A stretch of 64,000 nt of DNA, from NCBI GenBank assembly GCA_963795835.1, contig CAWCJC010000009.1, forward strand, positions 62,001 through 126,000, written 5' to 3'. The translations under genes and the position numbers were made by a program. The stretch comes from JALYXI01 sp963795835 (lineage in GTDB: Bacteria > Acidobacteriota > Terriglobia > Bryobacterales > Bryobacteraceae). Shown here piece by piece: positions 32,042 to 40,837 of the stretch; within the stretch, counting starts at the first letter, position 1; each line of letters starts with the position of its first letter. Below the pieces are notes generated by a model, which saw only the letters and a program-made list of their open reading frames with translations, was not told where the DNA came from and did not search any database.

Positions 32042-33079
32042 ATGCGCTATAAACTGTTGGGCAACAGCGGCCTTCGTGTTTCAGAACTGTGTCTGGGCAC
32101 CATGACGTTCGGCGAAGATTGGGGTTGGGGCGCTTCGAAGGAAGAAAGCCGCAAGCAGTACGATTTGTTCCGTGAAGCAGGCGGCAATTTTATCGATACC
32201 GCGAATCTTTATACCGGCGGCACCAGCGAGAAGTTTCTGGGCGAATTCCTGGGCTCGGATCGGGGCAGCATGGTGGTAGCCACCAAATATACGAACACCC
32301 TCCCGGGAACGGACCCGAACGCGGGCGGCAACCAGCGCAAGAACATGATGCAATCCGTTGAAGCCAGCCTGAAGCGCCTCAACACCGATTACATCGACCT
32401 TTACTGGCTGCATATCTGGGATTCGCTGACGCCGGTTGAAGAGATTATGCGCGGCTTCGACGATCTGGTGCGCCAGGGCAAGATTCTCTATGCCGGAATT
32501 TCGGATGCTCCCGCGTGGCGCGTTTCGCAGGCGAATACGCTGGCCGAACTCCGAGGCTGGACTCGCTTCGTCGGTTTGCAGGTGGAGTACAGCCTGGTGG
32601 AGCGCACTCCGGAACGGGAACTGATCCCGATGGCAAAGGCTTTGGGGCTCTCCGTTACTGCGTGGTCGCCGCTTGGTTCCGGTTTGTTGACCGGGAAATA
32701 TCATGGCGGGGCATCGGGCGAGGGCGGCCGGCTCTCGCACAAAATGATGGAAGATTGGGGCAAGCTGGACGAACGGAAGAAAGCGGCCGTAGAGGCGGTG
32801 CTCGCGGTGGCGAAAGAGTCCGGCTATTCGCCCGCGCAGGTGGCCATCAGCTGGGTTCGCCAACAGGGTGCGGACATCATTCCGATCCTGGGGGCCAGTA
32901 AGACGGAGCAACTGAAGGAAACCATAGCGGCGCTTGATCTTACGCTTGATGCAGCGCAGTTGGCTCGGTTAAACGACGCGAGCGCAATCGAGCTCGGTTT
33001 CCCGCACGATTTCTTCACGAAACCAATGGTGCGCCAGTTCATTTATGGTGGGCTGTACGACAAGATCGACCGCAAGTAG
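32042..33079 (+). CDS. Aldo/keto reductase
   Basis: A 345-residue NADPH-dependent oxidoreductase with a TIM barrel. 'LGNSGLRVSELCLGTMTFG' opens the barrel. The catalytic tetrad is visible: Asp and Tyr in 'FIDTANLYTGGTSEKFLG', Lys in 'VVATKYTN' and His in 'LYWLHIWD'. The C-terminal cofactor site includes 'IIPILGASKTEQLKE'. I use ATG 32042; an upstream in-frame start at 31997 would add a non-conserved leader. The substrate is unknown. Confidence 0.93.
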   Translation: MRYKLLGNSGLRVSELCLGTMTFGEDWGWGASKEESRKQYDLFREAGGNFIDTANLYTGGTSEKFLGEFLGSDRGSMVVATKYTNTLPGTDPNAGGNQRKNMMQSVEASLKRLNTDYIDLYWLHIWDSLTPVEEIMRGFDDLVRQGKILYAGISDAPAWRVSQANTLAELRGWTRFVGLQVEYSLVERTPERELIPMAKALGLSVTAWSPLGSGLLTGKYHGGASGEGGRLSHKMMEDWGKLDERKKAAVEAVLAVAKESGYSPAQVAISWVRQQGADIIPILGASKTEQLKETIAALDLTLDAAQLARLNDASAIELGFPHDFFTKPMVRQFIYGGLYDKIDRK

Positions 33080-33091
33080 CCAATACTTGAG

Positions 33092-33120
33092 TACGTATAG
33101 TTTCCGTGACATGATACGTA
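33092..33120. promoter_or_regulatory. Operator-like inverted repeat at the antitoxin start
   Basis: TACGTAT (33092-33098) and ATACGTA (33114-33120) form a 7-bp dyad directly before the antitoxin ATG at 33122. Toxin-antitoxin operons commonly repress themselves at such sites. No clear ribosome-binding site lies between dyad and ATG. Confidence 0.45.
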
Positions 33121-33121
33121 T

Positions 33122-33352
33122 ATGGTTTCGAAGCTCACGCTCAGCATGAATCCGGAAGTGGTTTCTAGCGCGAAACGCTATGCGAGCCGGCATGGCGTTT
33201 CGGTCTCGAGCATGGTGGAGACTTACCTGGCCGCCGTATCGCGCCCGTCCGTCACATCCGCAGGGCCGCCGGTTCTTCGCGCACTGCGGGGAACTCTGAA
33301 GAAGGCGGACGTTGAGGATTACCGGAAACACCTCTCGAGTAAATACCGTTGA
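33122..33352 (+). CDS. DUF6364-type antitoxin
   Basis: A 76-residue protein. 'KLTLSMNPEVVSSAKRYASR' followed by 'HGVSVSSMVETYLAAVS' is the ribbon-helix-helix-like N-terminal half typical of DUF6364 antitoxins, and the C-terminal half ('LRGTLKKADVEDYRKHLSSK') would wrap the toxin. It precedes a PIN-domain gene whose TTG start overlaps its stop as TTGA. Both would be transcribed from a promoter controlled by the dyad at 33092-33120. Confidence 0.78.
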   Translation: MVSKLTLSMNPEVVSSAKRYASRHGVSVSSMVETYLAAVSRPSVTSAGPPVLRALRGTLKKADVEDYRKHLSSKYR

Positions 33353-33765
33353 AAACGGCGCTGTTCGATATCAACATCGTCCTTGACGTATTGCTGGACC
33401 GCAAAGCGCATGTAAACGCCAGCATGGCCGTGTGGGGAGCCATTGAAGAGCGGAAGGCGGTCGGCATGCTGGCCGCTCACGCCGTCACCACCATTCATTA
33501 CCTGGTTCGGAAAGAAAAGGACGCGGCACAAGCAAACAGCGTCACGGGGGCACTGCTTTCTGTTTTCAGCGTCGCCGCTATCGATCAGGGTGTCATCCGG
33601 CGCGCCCTGGAATTGGGCGGCAAAGATTTTGAAGATGCGGTTACTGCCGCTGCCGCCGAAAAAGCAGCCTGCGATTTCATTGTCACTCGTGACCCTAAAG
33701 GGTTTCGCGGATCGCCAGTTCCGGCCGTGACCCCCGAATCGGCAGTCCACATCTTCGCTCAGTAA
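33349..33765 (+). CDS. PIN-domain toxin (VapC-like)
   Basis: A 138-residue PIN-domain protein, expected to be a ribonuclease neutralised by the preceding antitoxin. The first acidic residue lies in 'ALFDINIVLDVLLDR', and the C-terminal acidic cluster in 'GKDFEDAV' and 'CDFIVTRDPKGF'. The second acidic position, usually Glu in the 'T-x-x-E' area, is occupied by 'HAVTTIHYL' and is not obvious. The start is TTG 33349, overlapping the antitoxin stop by 3 bases. Confidence 0.82.
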   Translation: MKTALFDINIVLDVLLDRKAHVNASMAVWGAIEERKAVGMLAAHAVTTIHYLVRKEKDAAQANSVTGALLSVFSVAAIDQGVIRRALELGGKDFEDAVTAAAAEKAACDFIVTRDPKGFRGSPVPAVTPESAVHIFAQ

Positions 33766-33792
33766 CGCACGTTCGGGTGGATAATTGAACTG

Positions 33793-34450
33793 ATGCGAAC
33801 CGCTTGTGCATTCCTGTTTTGTACTGTCACCGCGTTTGCCCAGACCGTTCCTCCGCGCTCCGTTGTCACCGCTACGGGCCAGGGGAACGTTTCCGTTACT
33901 CCGGACCAAGCTCACATCGATGTTTCGGTAGTCACGCAGGCGGCCACTGCCCAGGACGCGTCGAACCAGAATGCCAGCATCGCCACCAACGTGATCGCTC
34001 AAGTAAAGCAGGCGCTGGGGACAACGGGAACTGTGCAGACTGTGGGTTACTCCGTCAACCCGAACTACAACAATACCGGCGCACTCACCGGGTACACCGT
34101 CACGAATTCTATTCGCATCATGCTTAATGACCTCACCAGAACGGGGTCTCTCATCGACACCGCCACGCAGGCAGGCGCTACGCGCATCAATAGCTTGCAA
34201 TTTACGTTGAAAGACGATTCTGCGGCGCGATCGCAAGCGCTGCAATCGGCAGTGACGAAGGCGAAAGCAAAAGCAGATGCGATGGCTGCGAGTCTAAACT
34301 CTGCGAACCGGCGCGGTTCTGGTGATTCAGGAAGCTGGCGCTGTCGTGGTGAATATACCCACTAGCCTTTCGACAACAACCCCGGTGCTGCCCGGTGACG
34401 TTACCGTTCAGGCGAGCGTAACGATCGAAGTAGAACTCGTTCGCGAGTAG
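33793..34450 (+). pseudogene. SIMPL-domain (DUF541) protein, frameshifted
   Basis: The first 170 residues ('TATGQGNVSVTPDQAHIDVS', then 'KAKADAMAASLN') match periplasmic SIMPL-domain proteins, with a signal peptide at the start. Around 34305-34307 the frame changes: the present frame stops at 34365, while the +1 frame continues as 'TGAVLVIQEAG' through 'VTVQASVTIEVELVRE' to a stop at 34450, exactly what the family would have next. Removing one base (near the AA at 34306-34307) restores a protein of about 218 residues. Either the gene is inactive or the base is a sequencing error. Confidence 0.8.
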
Positions 34451-34452
34451 GT

Positions 34453-35253
34453 TTACCGGCCGCGCGAGGGATCGGCCGATGTGGCGCTCGAAAGGTCGAT
34501 ATCGATTGCTGTACCCGGAGCCAAGCACAGGTTCTGCGGGGAGTAAGTCGACCCGCAACGCGCGGTAAGAGCGCGACGGCGGGGCGACTGCGCCATTTGC
34601 CATACTTCAGCAAACTCGATTCCGCTGCGCCGCGGATCGGGAACTTCACGGGGGTAAGCGCAACCCGGGGAAGGCGGGCAGGCATCGTTGTAAACGAAGA
34701 AGTGGACCGGCCGCAGTCGCGCCTGATCCCGAAGTTGCTCCGCGGTGTTGATTACCGTGCCATCCCCTTCGCGGACATTGATCCCGGAACAATAAACACC
34801 CAAGCCGTAGTTCCGCTTCGCCACCGCGTCCATCCAGGCCAGCACGTAAGCCACCTGCTCCGGCACCAGCCGGCCTCCTTCTTCCTGATCGAGAAAGAGG
34901 ATCGACTGCTCCGGAAACCCTTCCTTGCGAGCAAGTTCCGCCGCCAGGTTTCCGTCCGCCTCTCCCAGCCGTTCCGCCAGACCCGCGCCGCGCAGATTTC
35001 GGTAAAGCCGTCCGTTGAACAGAACCAGAAAACCAAACCCGTTTTGCCGCAAGATCGCGCGCTTACCCAGCCATGAGCTTGCGCCGTCCCCCGGCGGATT
35101 ATTCAACCAATAGCCGGCATAGGCAAACGTACGATGAAGTTGGGCCAGAGTTGCATCGCCCGGGTACAGGTTGCGGTCGAACCCAAGCTCGGCGGCGCTC
35201 GCGCAACACAGGGTGGCTAGCGCCATCGCGATCACGCCCGCGAGTCTCGTCAT
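34453..35253 (-). CDS. DUF1906 / Rv2525c-like glycoside-hydrolase-like secreted protein
   Basis: A 266-residue protein with a signal peptide ('VIAMALATLCCASAA'). The mature part starts 'LGFDRNLYPGDATLAQLH' and contains 'FAYAGYWLNNP', 'SILFLDQEEGG', 'YGLGVYCSG' and 'HFFVYNDACPPSPGC'. This agrees with the DUF1906 TIM-barrel family related to Rv2525c and GH25-like enzymes, which may act on the cell wall. The residues 'FLDQEEGG' would be in the usual acidic active-site position. Activity is inferred. Confidence 0.65.
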   Translation of the reverse strand: MTRLAGVIAMALATLCCASAAELGFDRNLYPGDATLAQLHRTFAYAGYWLNNPPGDGASSWLGKRAILRQNGFGFLVLFNGRLYRNLRGAGLAERLGEADGNLAAELARKEGFPEQSILFLDQEEGGRLVPEQVAYVLAWMDAVAKRNYGLGVYCSGINVREGDGTVINTAEQLRDQARLRPVHFFVYNDACPPSPGCAYPREVPDPRRSGIEFAEVWQMAQSPRRRALTARCGSTYSPQNLCLAPGTAIDIDLSSATSADPSRGR

Positions 35254-35265
35254 GAACCGACTGTA

Positions 35266-35478
35266 CTACGGGGCGTGAGAAGTTCTGCCGGGATGATGGA
35301 ACAGGCGAAGCGGGAGCGTGAGAATGGCCCACAGCAGTTCCAGGACGCCGCCCACAGCGATGCCCACGATTCTGAACGGCAGCAGGAGCAGCCAGATAAA
35401 CGGATAAAGAACGAGCGCCAGAAGAGCCAAGGGCCAGGAGAAGAGAAAGAGCAGCAGCCAAAGCAGGAACGTCATCAC
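35266..35478 (-). CDS. Small integral membrane protein
   Basis: A 70-residue protein that is almost entirely hydrophobic: 'FLLWLLLFLFSWPLALLALV' followed by two more short segments, with Arg in 'LPFRIVGIAVGG'. It looks like a conserved small membrane protein of Acidobacteria, function unknown. It lies upstream of the DUF1906 gene on the same strand (12 bp gap). Confidence 0.55.
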   Translation of the reverse strand: MMTFLLWLLLFLFSWPLALLALVLYPFIWLLLLPFRIVGIAVGGVLELLWAILTLPLRLFHHPGRTSHAP

Positions 35479-35543
35479 ACTGGGGAATACGCAACGGAGG
35501 CAGAAAAAGATCCGTTGCTATATAATTCCTGCGGGAGCACACT

Positions 35544-37091
35544 GTGTCACAGAACGGAATCTCACGTCGTTATTTTTTCTACGGAACGCTGCTGGCGGGG
35601 GCTGTGCCGGCGGCTGGATACGGTAGCAAGGCGTCTTTGAAAATGTTGGGTTATAAATCACCCAATGAAAAATTAAACATTGCGTCCATCGGGGCAGGCG
35701 GAAAGGCGGGCAGCGATATTCGCGGCTGCGCTCAGACGGAAAATATCGTCGCGCTTTGCGATGTGGACGATGTGCGCGCGAAACCGATTTACGAAACGTT
35801 CGCGAAAGCTCCGAAGTACAAAGATTACCGGATCATGCTCGACAAAGAGCAGAACAACATCGATGCGGTGATTGTGACCATTCCGGACCATATGCACGCT
35901 ACTGCCGCCACTGCATGCATGGCGCGCGGCAAGCATGTGTATGTGCAGAAGCCGCTGGCGCACACGATCTGGGAAAACCGCCAGATGCTGGAAGCGGCCG
36001 CGAAGTACAAGGTCGCGACGCAGATGGGCAACCAGGGGTACTCGAACGAAGGGACCAGGCAATGCGCGGAGATGGTGTGGGCAGGCGAGATTGGGAACGT
36101 GACTGAGGTGCATGCCTGGACTAACCGTCCGGTGTGGCCGCAGGGGCTTCAGGAACTTCCCGCGCCGACGCCGGTGCCGAGCACGCTCGATTGGGATTTA
36201 TGGCTGGGCGTGGCGAACAATCGCGAGTACAGCGAGAAGTATCTGCCCTTCAACTGGCGTGGCTTCTTCGACTTCGGTTGCGGGGCGCTGGGCGACATGG
36301 CTTGCCACATTCTGGGGGCTCCGAACATGGCGCTTAAGCTGGGCGCGCCCACCAGCGTGGAATGCATCAAGCAGGAAGATAAGAGCAAGTATTACTACCC
36401 CTCGAAGAGCGTCATTCGCTTCGACTTCCCGGCGCGCGGGCCCATGCCTCCGGTGAAGATCTTCTGGTATGACGGTTTGAAGGAACAGCCGAATATCCCG
36501 GGCGTTCCGGCAGGGTCGATTCTTGGCGATTTGCCGCGCCGCCGAACCGGGCCGCGCCCGGCGGGTCCTCCGCAGGAAATGCACGATTCGCAGATCATTG
36601 GGCAGGTATTCCCACAAAGCTATTTCGACCAGGTGGCAGAAGCGCCGGTGGAGCGTCCCGCTGCCTCCGATCGCCCTGCTTCGAACGATCCGAATGCGAA
36701 GCTGGACGCGGCGGTGAGCCGGATGATTTCCCAGGGAAGCAACGGCAGCCTGTTCGTCGGCGATAAGGGGATGATCACGACCGGTACCTACGGCGAGAAT
36801 ACGCGCCTGTTGCCTGTCGAGAAGATGCGCGGTTATGAATTTCCGCGTGAGTTCTTGACGCGGTCGCCGGGGCATTACCGGGACTGGATCCGCGCGGCTA
36901 AGGGAGGCGATCCGGCTTGTTCGAACTTCAGTGTGTCGGCGCCGTTTACCGAGTGGGTGACACTGGGGGTGCTGGCGCTTCGGTTCGAGGGACGGCTGGA
37001 TTGGGATTCGGAGAAGATGCGGATCACCAATAATTCAGAGGCGAATAAGTTTATTCGGCCCGCGATGCGCAAGGGTTGGAATATCAGCTAG
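35544..37091 (+). CDS. Tat-exported Gfo/Idh/MocA-family oxidoreductase
   Basis: A 515-residue protein starting at GTG 35544. 'GISRRYFFYGTLLAGAVPA' is a twin-arginine signal. The Rossmann fold begins with 'LNIASIGAGGKAGSDI', and 'YVQKPLAHTIWENRQM' has the conserved E/Q-K-P motif of the family, here Gln-Lys-Pro. 'FFDFGCGALGDMACHILG' carries the downstream Asp and His. Such proteins oxidise sugars or cyclitols with a tightly bound NAD(P). The family is strongly expanded in Solibacter-like bacteria. A strong terminator follows. Confidence 0.88.
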   Translation: MSQNGISRRYFFYGTLLAGAVPAAGYGSKASLKMLGYKSPNEKLNIASIGAGGKAGSDIRGCAQTENIVALCDVDDVRAKPIYETFAKAPKYKDYRIMLDKEQNNIDAVIVTIPDHMHATAATACMARGKHVYVQKPLAHTIWENRQMLEAAAKYKVATQMGNQGYSNEGTRQCAEMVWAGEIGNVTEVHAWTNRPVWPQGLQELPAPTPVPSTLDWDLWLGVANNREYSEKYLPFNWRGFFDFGCGALGDMACHILGAPNMALKLGAPTSVECIKQEDKSKYYYPSKSVIRFDFPARGPMPPVKIFWYDGLKEQPNIPGVPAGSILGDLPRRRTGPRPAGPPQEMHDSQIIGQVFPQSYFDQVAEAPVERPAASDRPASNDPNAKLDAAVSRMISQGSNGSLFVGDKGMITTGTYGENTRLLPVEKMRGYEFPREFLTRSPGHYRDWIRAAKGGDPACSNFSVSAPFTEWVTLGVLALRFEGRLDWDSEKMRITNNSEANKFIRPAMRKGWNIS

Positions 37092-37111
37092 TCGTCAGTT
37101 GGGAACGCGCG

Positions 37112-37139
37112 AAAGGGCGGGGCTTCGGCTCCGCCCTTT
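37112..37139. terminator. Bidirectional rho-independent terminator
   Basis: AAAGGGCGG (37112-37120) pairs with CCGCCCTTT (37131-37139); the inner pairs close a TTCG tetraloop. A T-run follows on the plus strand and A residues precede the stem. It lies between the convergent oxidoreductase and TonB-receptor genes and can serve both. Confidence 0.85.
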
Positions 37140-37145
37140 TTCGTT

Positions 37146-40100
37146 TTAGAAATAAAGTTTGAGAGCTAACTGCACCAGGCGCGGGAAGTTGTTCTGCGTC
37201 TCAGGCAGTTGTCCGAAGGTTGCGCTGGGGAAGGTGGTGTTCGGGCCGGGGCGAATCGGCGTGTTGGTTAAGTTGAAGCTCTCCGCCCGGAACTGAAGGC
37301 TGTAGCGTTCAGAGATCGTCGTGTTTTTTGCTAGCGCGAAGTTAACCTGAGGCTTTGCGGGACTGTTTACGTTGCCGGAGAATCGCGGCGGATTGTAGGA
37401 AAGACGATCGGCATAGGTGGTGTATTGGGCGTAGCAGTTCGGATTGTTGTTGAACCAGTGGAATTCGGTCTGGCCGGTGGCTTTGCCGGTAGCTGGATCG
37501 ATATAGTGCGTGTAATCTCCGCACTTATTGAGGACATTCGGAATCCCGACGGGAAAGCCGGAGCCGTAGCTGAAGATATAGTCGGCCTTCCAGCCGCTGA
37601 TGAGTTTATCGGAGACGCCCGAGACGTTCGCGGCGAAGTGACGGCCCTTTCCGATAGGAAGATCCCAGACTCCGCTGAAGGCGAGTTCATGGGTCTTGTT
37701 ATTCGAATCGAGCTGATAGCGATTGTTGCTGTCTCCATTCAGGTAAGTGGGCCCGGCGCAGCAGAGGAGCGCGTACTGCTTGCCGAACGTCCAGGAGAAG
37801 ACGGTGGTGAGCACGCCGCCCGCGCCGGTAGCGCCGCCGATATTCCGTTTTTCGACGCGCATCTGCATGGCATCGGACCGGAAGTACTGGCGCGAGATGT
37901 TGTTGTCGGAAACGCCTCCCCAAAGTGCGTATGAGTTGAGCAGGCTTTCGCGGGATTGCGTGGTGGCGGAACCGCGGCCGGTGGTGGTGGGGAGAATGCC
38001 GAGAAAGGGATTCGGAAGGTTGGTGTTGAAGGCAGCGGGGTCTGCGATGGCCTGCTTCAGGTACCCGAGGCCGGCGGCATCCTGGGGAAAGCCGAGGTCA
38101 TGCGAAGTGGGCGTGTTTCCCGCGAAATTGCCGGAGAAGGCGACATCGAGCAGGATCTGGCCGGGCAAGGTGCGCTGGATGCCAAGGTTGTACTGATACG
38201 TGCGCGGAATTTTATAGACCAACGTGGTTCCGTTTGCGCCCTGTCCATAGTTGGCCAGCAGACCCTGGGAGGATCCGGCAGCGGGCGTAAGTCCATTGGG
38301 AAACGGATTCACGATGGAGTACGGACCCGTAGGGGCACCAGCGCCGCAATTGTTGTTGGCGCACGCGGAGGGAAGAGACGGGTCCACCGTGGTGGCCTGG
38401 TAGGCGGTAGCCTGACTGAACCCGGTGGAGCTGTTGCCGGTCTGAGTCATCGACTGATAGTAGGTGCCCCAACCGCCGCGGATGAGGCTCTTATCGCCCC
38501 AGCGATAAGCAAAACCGATACGCGGGGCAAGGTTGGTCCAATCGGTATAGAACTGGCGCCGCGGTAAGCCGTTCACGCCGGCGAAGGTGTAAGCGCCTTT
38601 GAAGACGGCGGGTGGATCCGGATACGGATACTTCGGATTAGTGGCGTTATAGGCAGTTTCGGTGGCGCGCCAAGCCGCTTGCAGTTGCGCGTTGATGGGA
38701 CTGACCGCGTTGATGTCAAAGGCGGAGTTCTGACGGTTGTACCGTTCCAGATACGGGAGCTGTACTTCGTAGCGCAATCCCATGTTGACGGTGAGCCGGT
38801 CGGATACGCGCCAGTCGTCCTGAGCAAACCCGGCATAGTAGGGGCGAGTGACGTACGTGGTCGCGTTGTTATCGATGTTGCCGCTGGTGGGGATGCCAAG
38901 TAGCAGGCTGGCCACGCTTAAGAACTGGTCTGTGCTGGTGGTGGAGCGGTCCGTGGCCTGACGGGTAAGAGCAGGGCCGAAGGTGAGGCTGCCATAAGCC
39001 TGGCCCGGATTGAAGTTGCCGCGGCTTTCATAGTGGTATTCAAAACCGAAGTGAAGCGCATGGCGATTGCGGTTCCAGGAGAGGCTGGGAGTGAACTGCC
39101 AGGAGGTGTAAGGAGCGCGGCTGAAGCTGCCGTTCCCGAAGAGCGGGCCACTGAAGTTGGTCAAGTTGATGTTGGGGATCAGCGATTGCGAAACCGTAGG
39201 CGCGTGAATCAAGCCGGTCAATCCGACGGATGCGGCTGTGATCTGCTGGGCCTGGTCGTTATAGCCGGGGGTGAGCTGAATGAAGCGGGCAACATTGCCG
39301 CGAATGTCGAGCACCATGTTGGACGAGATCACGTGGGTTTCCCCCAGGTTGTAGCCGATAAACGTACGCTCATTGTCCGTGTTGCCGGTGGCGACCGGCT
39401 TCGCAAAACCGGTGCTGGAGCGGAACTCGTAGCCGTGAAAGTAGGAATAAAGAAAGCTGAACTTGTCGCGTTCGTTAAAGACGTGGTCGTAATGCACAAT
39501 GGGCTGGTTGTACCAATAGCGGCCTTCATTTTGGTTCGCGACGAAGTTGCCGCTGATGCCGCCCGCGCCTTGCCCCTGGCTGTTCTCGGCTGGAAGATAG
39601 CTAAGAATCTTCTTGGCGGCGGGACTGATCCGGTTGGACGGAATGACGTTGCCGGGGAAAGGATTGCGCCAGTATTGTGATGTGGAGCAAGGTTCGGACG
39701 GACCTCCGCAAGCGTGTGTGGTGAGCGGATCGTAAACCGTAATACCGTGGGCGGTGAAGCCGGTGCCGTCGCGCAGGTCTCCCGGAACCGTAGTGCCGGA
39801 TGCGGGGAAGGGAACTACCTCCTGCCAGCCTTCATAGCTGAGGAACAGAAAATCTTTGTCGCGGCGAAGAGGCCCGCCGAACACGCCGCCAAATTGATTC
39901 TGGTTGTGGCGCCCTTTGCCAAGCCCCGCGTAATTGTTCTGGAAGCTGTTGGCGTCCAGCACGCGGTTGCGGAGGTAATCATAAGCGTCGCCATGCCATT
40001 TGTTGGTGCCGGATTTGATGATGGTGTTAACCACGCCCCCTGCTTCATGGCCGTATTGGGAATCAAAAACGGTGGTGATGGCCTTAAACTCGGAAATAGA

Positions 40101-40748
40101 TTCTACTGAAGGAGCGAGAAGCCAAGTGCTGCTTTCATTGCTGATGATATTTCCATTCAGCAGGAATGCGTTGTTGCCGTTGCCGGCGCGAGCGCCATTG
40201 AATTTATAACTGCTGTTCGCGTCCCAGCCGCGCGTTCCGGAGAAGCCGGCAGCGCCGAACTGTTCCTGAGTAAAGATAACGCCAGGTGTGAGGGCCAGCA
40301 GCATGTAGCTCTGGCGGCCGTTCAACGGCAGTTCCTGAGTGCGGATCGGGTCGAAGACCAGTCCGCGATCGGAGGTTGTGCTTTCGAGAATTTCCTGATC
40401 GGCACGAACTGTTACGGCCGTGTTCGCCTCGCCCAGCGTCATGATGATGGGCAGGTTCAGGCGTTGGGAAACAAGAAGGATCACGCCTTCCTTGCGTTGA
40501 ATCTGAAAGCCCGGGGCGGCGGCTTCAACGGTGTAAGTGCCCGGCTCCAGAAGAGGCAGGTTATACAGGCCGGAGACGCTACTGGTGGTCTCCTTGGCCT
40601 CGCTATTGGCGGCGTTGATTACCTTGATCTTCACGCCGGGAACGGCGGCCCCGCTTGGGTCCGCGACGTTGCCCGTGAGAGTGGCGCGGTATTCCTGCGC
40701 GGAGCAGATAGCGGTAAATACTGCAAAAGAAATTAGAATTCTTGGCAC
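37146..40748 (-). CDS. TonB-dependent receptor with carboxypeptidase-regulatory-like domain
   Basis: A 1200-residue outer-membrane protein of the Oar-like type common in Acidobacteria. After a signal peptide, residues about 20-105 form a CarboxypepD_reg-like beta domain ('YRATLTGNVADPSGAAVPGV'). A plug domain follows with 'QELPLNGRQSYMLLALTPGV' and 'IIKSGTNKWHGDAYDYLRN'. The barrel ends in 'PRLVQLALKLYF'. It probably imports an oligosaccharide or other polymer fragment using TonB energy. I prefer GTG 40748: GGAGG lies 7-8 bases upstream, and the alternative upstream start at 40775 adds an unlikely leader. Confidence 0.92.
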   Translation of the reverse strand: MPRILISFAVFTAICSAQEYRATLTGNVADPSGAAVPGVKIKVINAANSEAKETTSSVSGLYNLPLLEPGTYTVEAAAPGFQIQRKEGVILLVSQRLNLPIIMTLGEANTAVTVRADQEILESTTSDRGLVFDPIRTQELPLNGRQSYMLLALTPGVIFTQEQFGAAGFSGTRGWDANSSYKFNGARAGNGNNAFLLNGNIISNESSTWLLAPSVESISEFKAITTVFDSQYGHEAGGVVNTIIKSGTNKWHGDAYDYLRNRVLDANSFQNNYAGLGKGRHNQNQFGGVFGGPLRRDKDFLFLSYEGWQEVVPFPASGTTVPGDLRDGTGFTAHGITVYDPLTTHACGGPSEPCSTSQYWRNPFPGNVIPSNRISPAAKKILSYLPAENSQGQGAGGISGNFVANQNEGRYWYNQPIVHYDHVFNERDKFSFLYSYFHGYEFRSSTGFAKPVATGNTDNERTFIGYNLGETHVISSNMVLDIRGNVARFIQLTPGYNDQAQQITAASVGLTGLIHAPTVSQSLIPNINLTNFSGPLFGNGSFSRAPYTSWQFTPSLSWNRNRHALHFGFEYHYESRGNFNPGQAYGSLTFGPALTRQATDRSTTSTDQFLSVASLLLGIPTSGNIDNNATTYVTRPYYAGFAQDDWRVSDRLTVNMGLRYEVQLPYLERYNRQNSAFDINAVSPINAQLQAAWRATETAYNATNPKYPYPDPPAVFKGAYTFAGVNGLPRRQFYTDWTNLAPRIGFAYRWGDKSLIRGGWGTYYQSMTQTGNSSTGFSQATAYQATTVDPSLPSACANNNCGAGAPTGPYSIVNPFPNGLTPAAGSSQGLLANYGQGANGTTLVYKIPRTYQYNLGIQRTLPGQILLDVAFSGNFAGNTPTSHDLGFPQDAAGLGYLKQAIADPAAFNTNLPNPFLGILPTTTGRGSATTQSRESLLNSYALWGGVSDNNISRQYFRSDAMQMRVEKRNIGGATGAGGVLTTVFSWTFGKQYALLCCAGPTYLNGDSNNRYQLDSNNKTHELAFSGVWDLPIGKGRHFAANVSGVSDKLISGWKADYIFSYGSGFPVGIPNVLNKCGDYTHYIDPATGKATGQTEFHWFNNNPNCYAQYTTYADRLSYNPPRFSGNVNSPAKPQVNFALAKNTTISERYSLQFRAESFNLTNTPIRPGPNTTFPSATFGQLPETQNNFPRLVQLALKLYF

Positions 40749-40837
40749 GGAATTCCCTCCAATTCTGAGTGGCAAAAGAGAGCCTATCAGATTCGGAGAC
40801 GTGAAAACGGGTGGATGCTAAAATCGAGATTCCCTCC

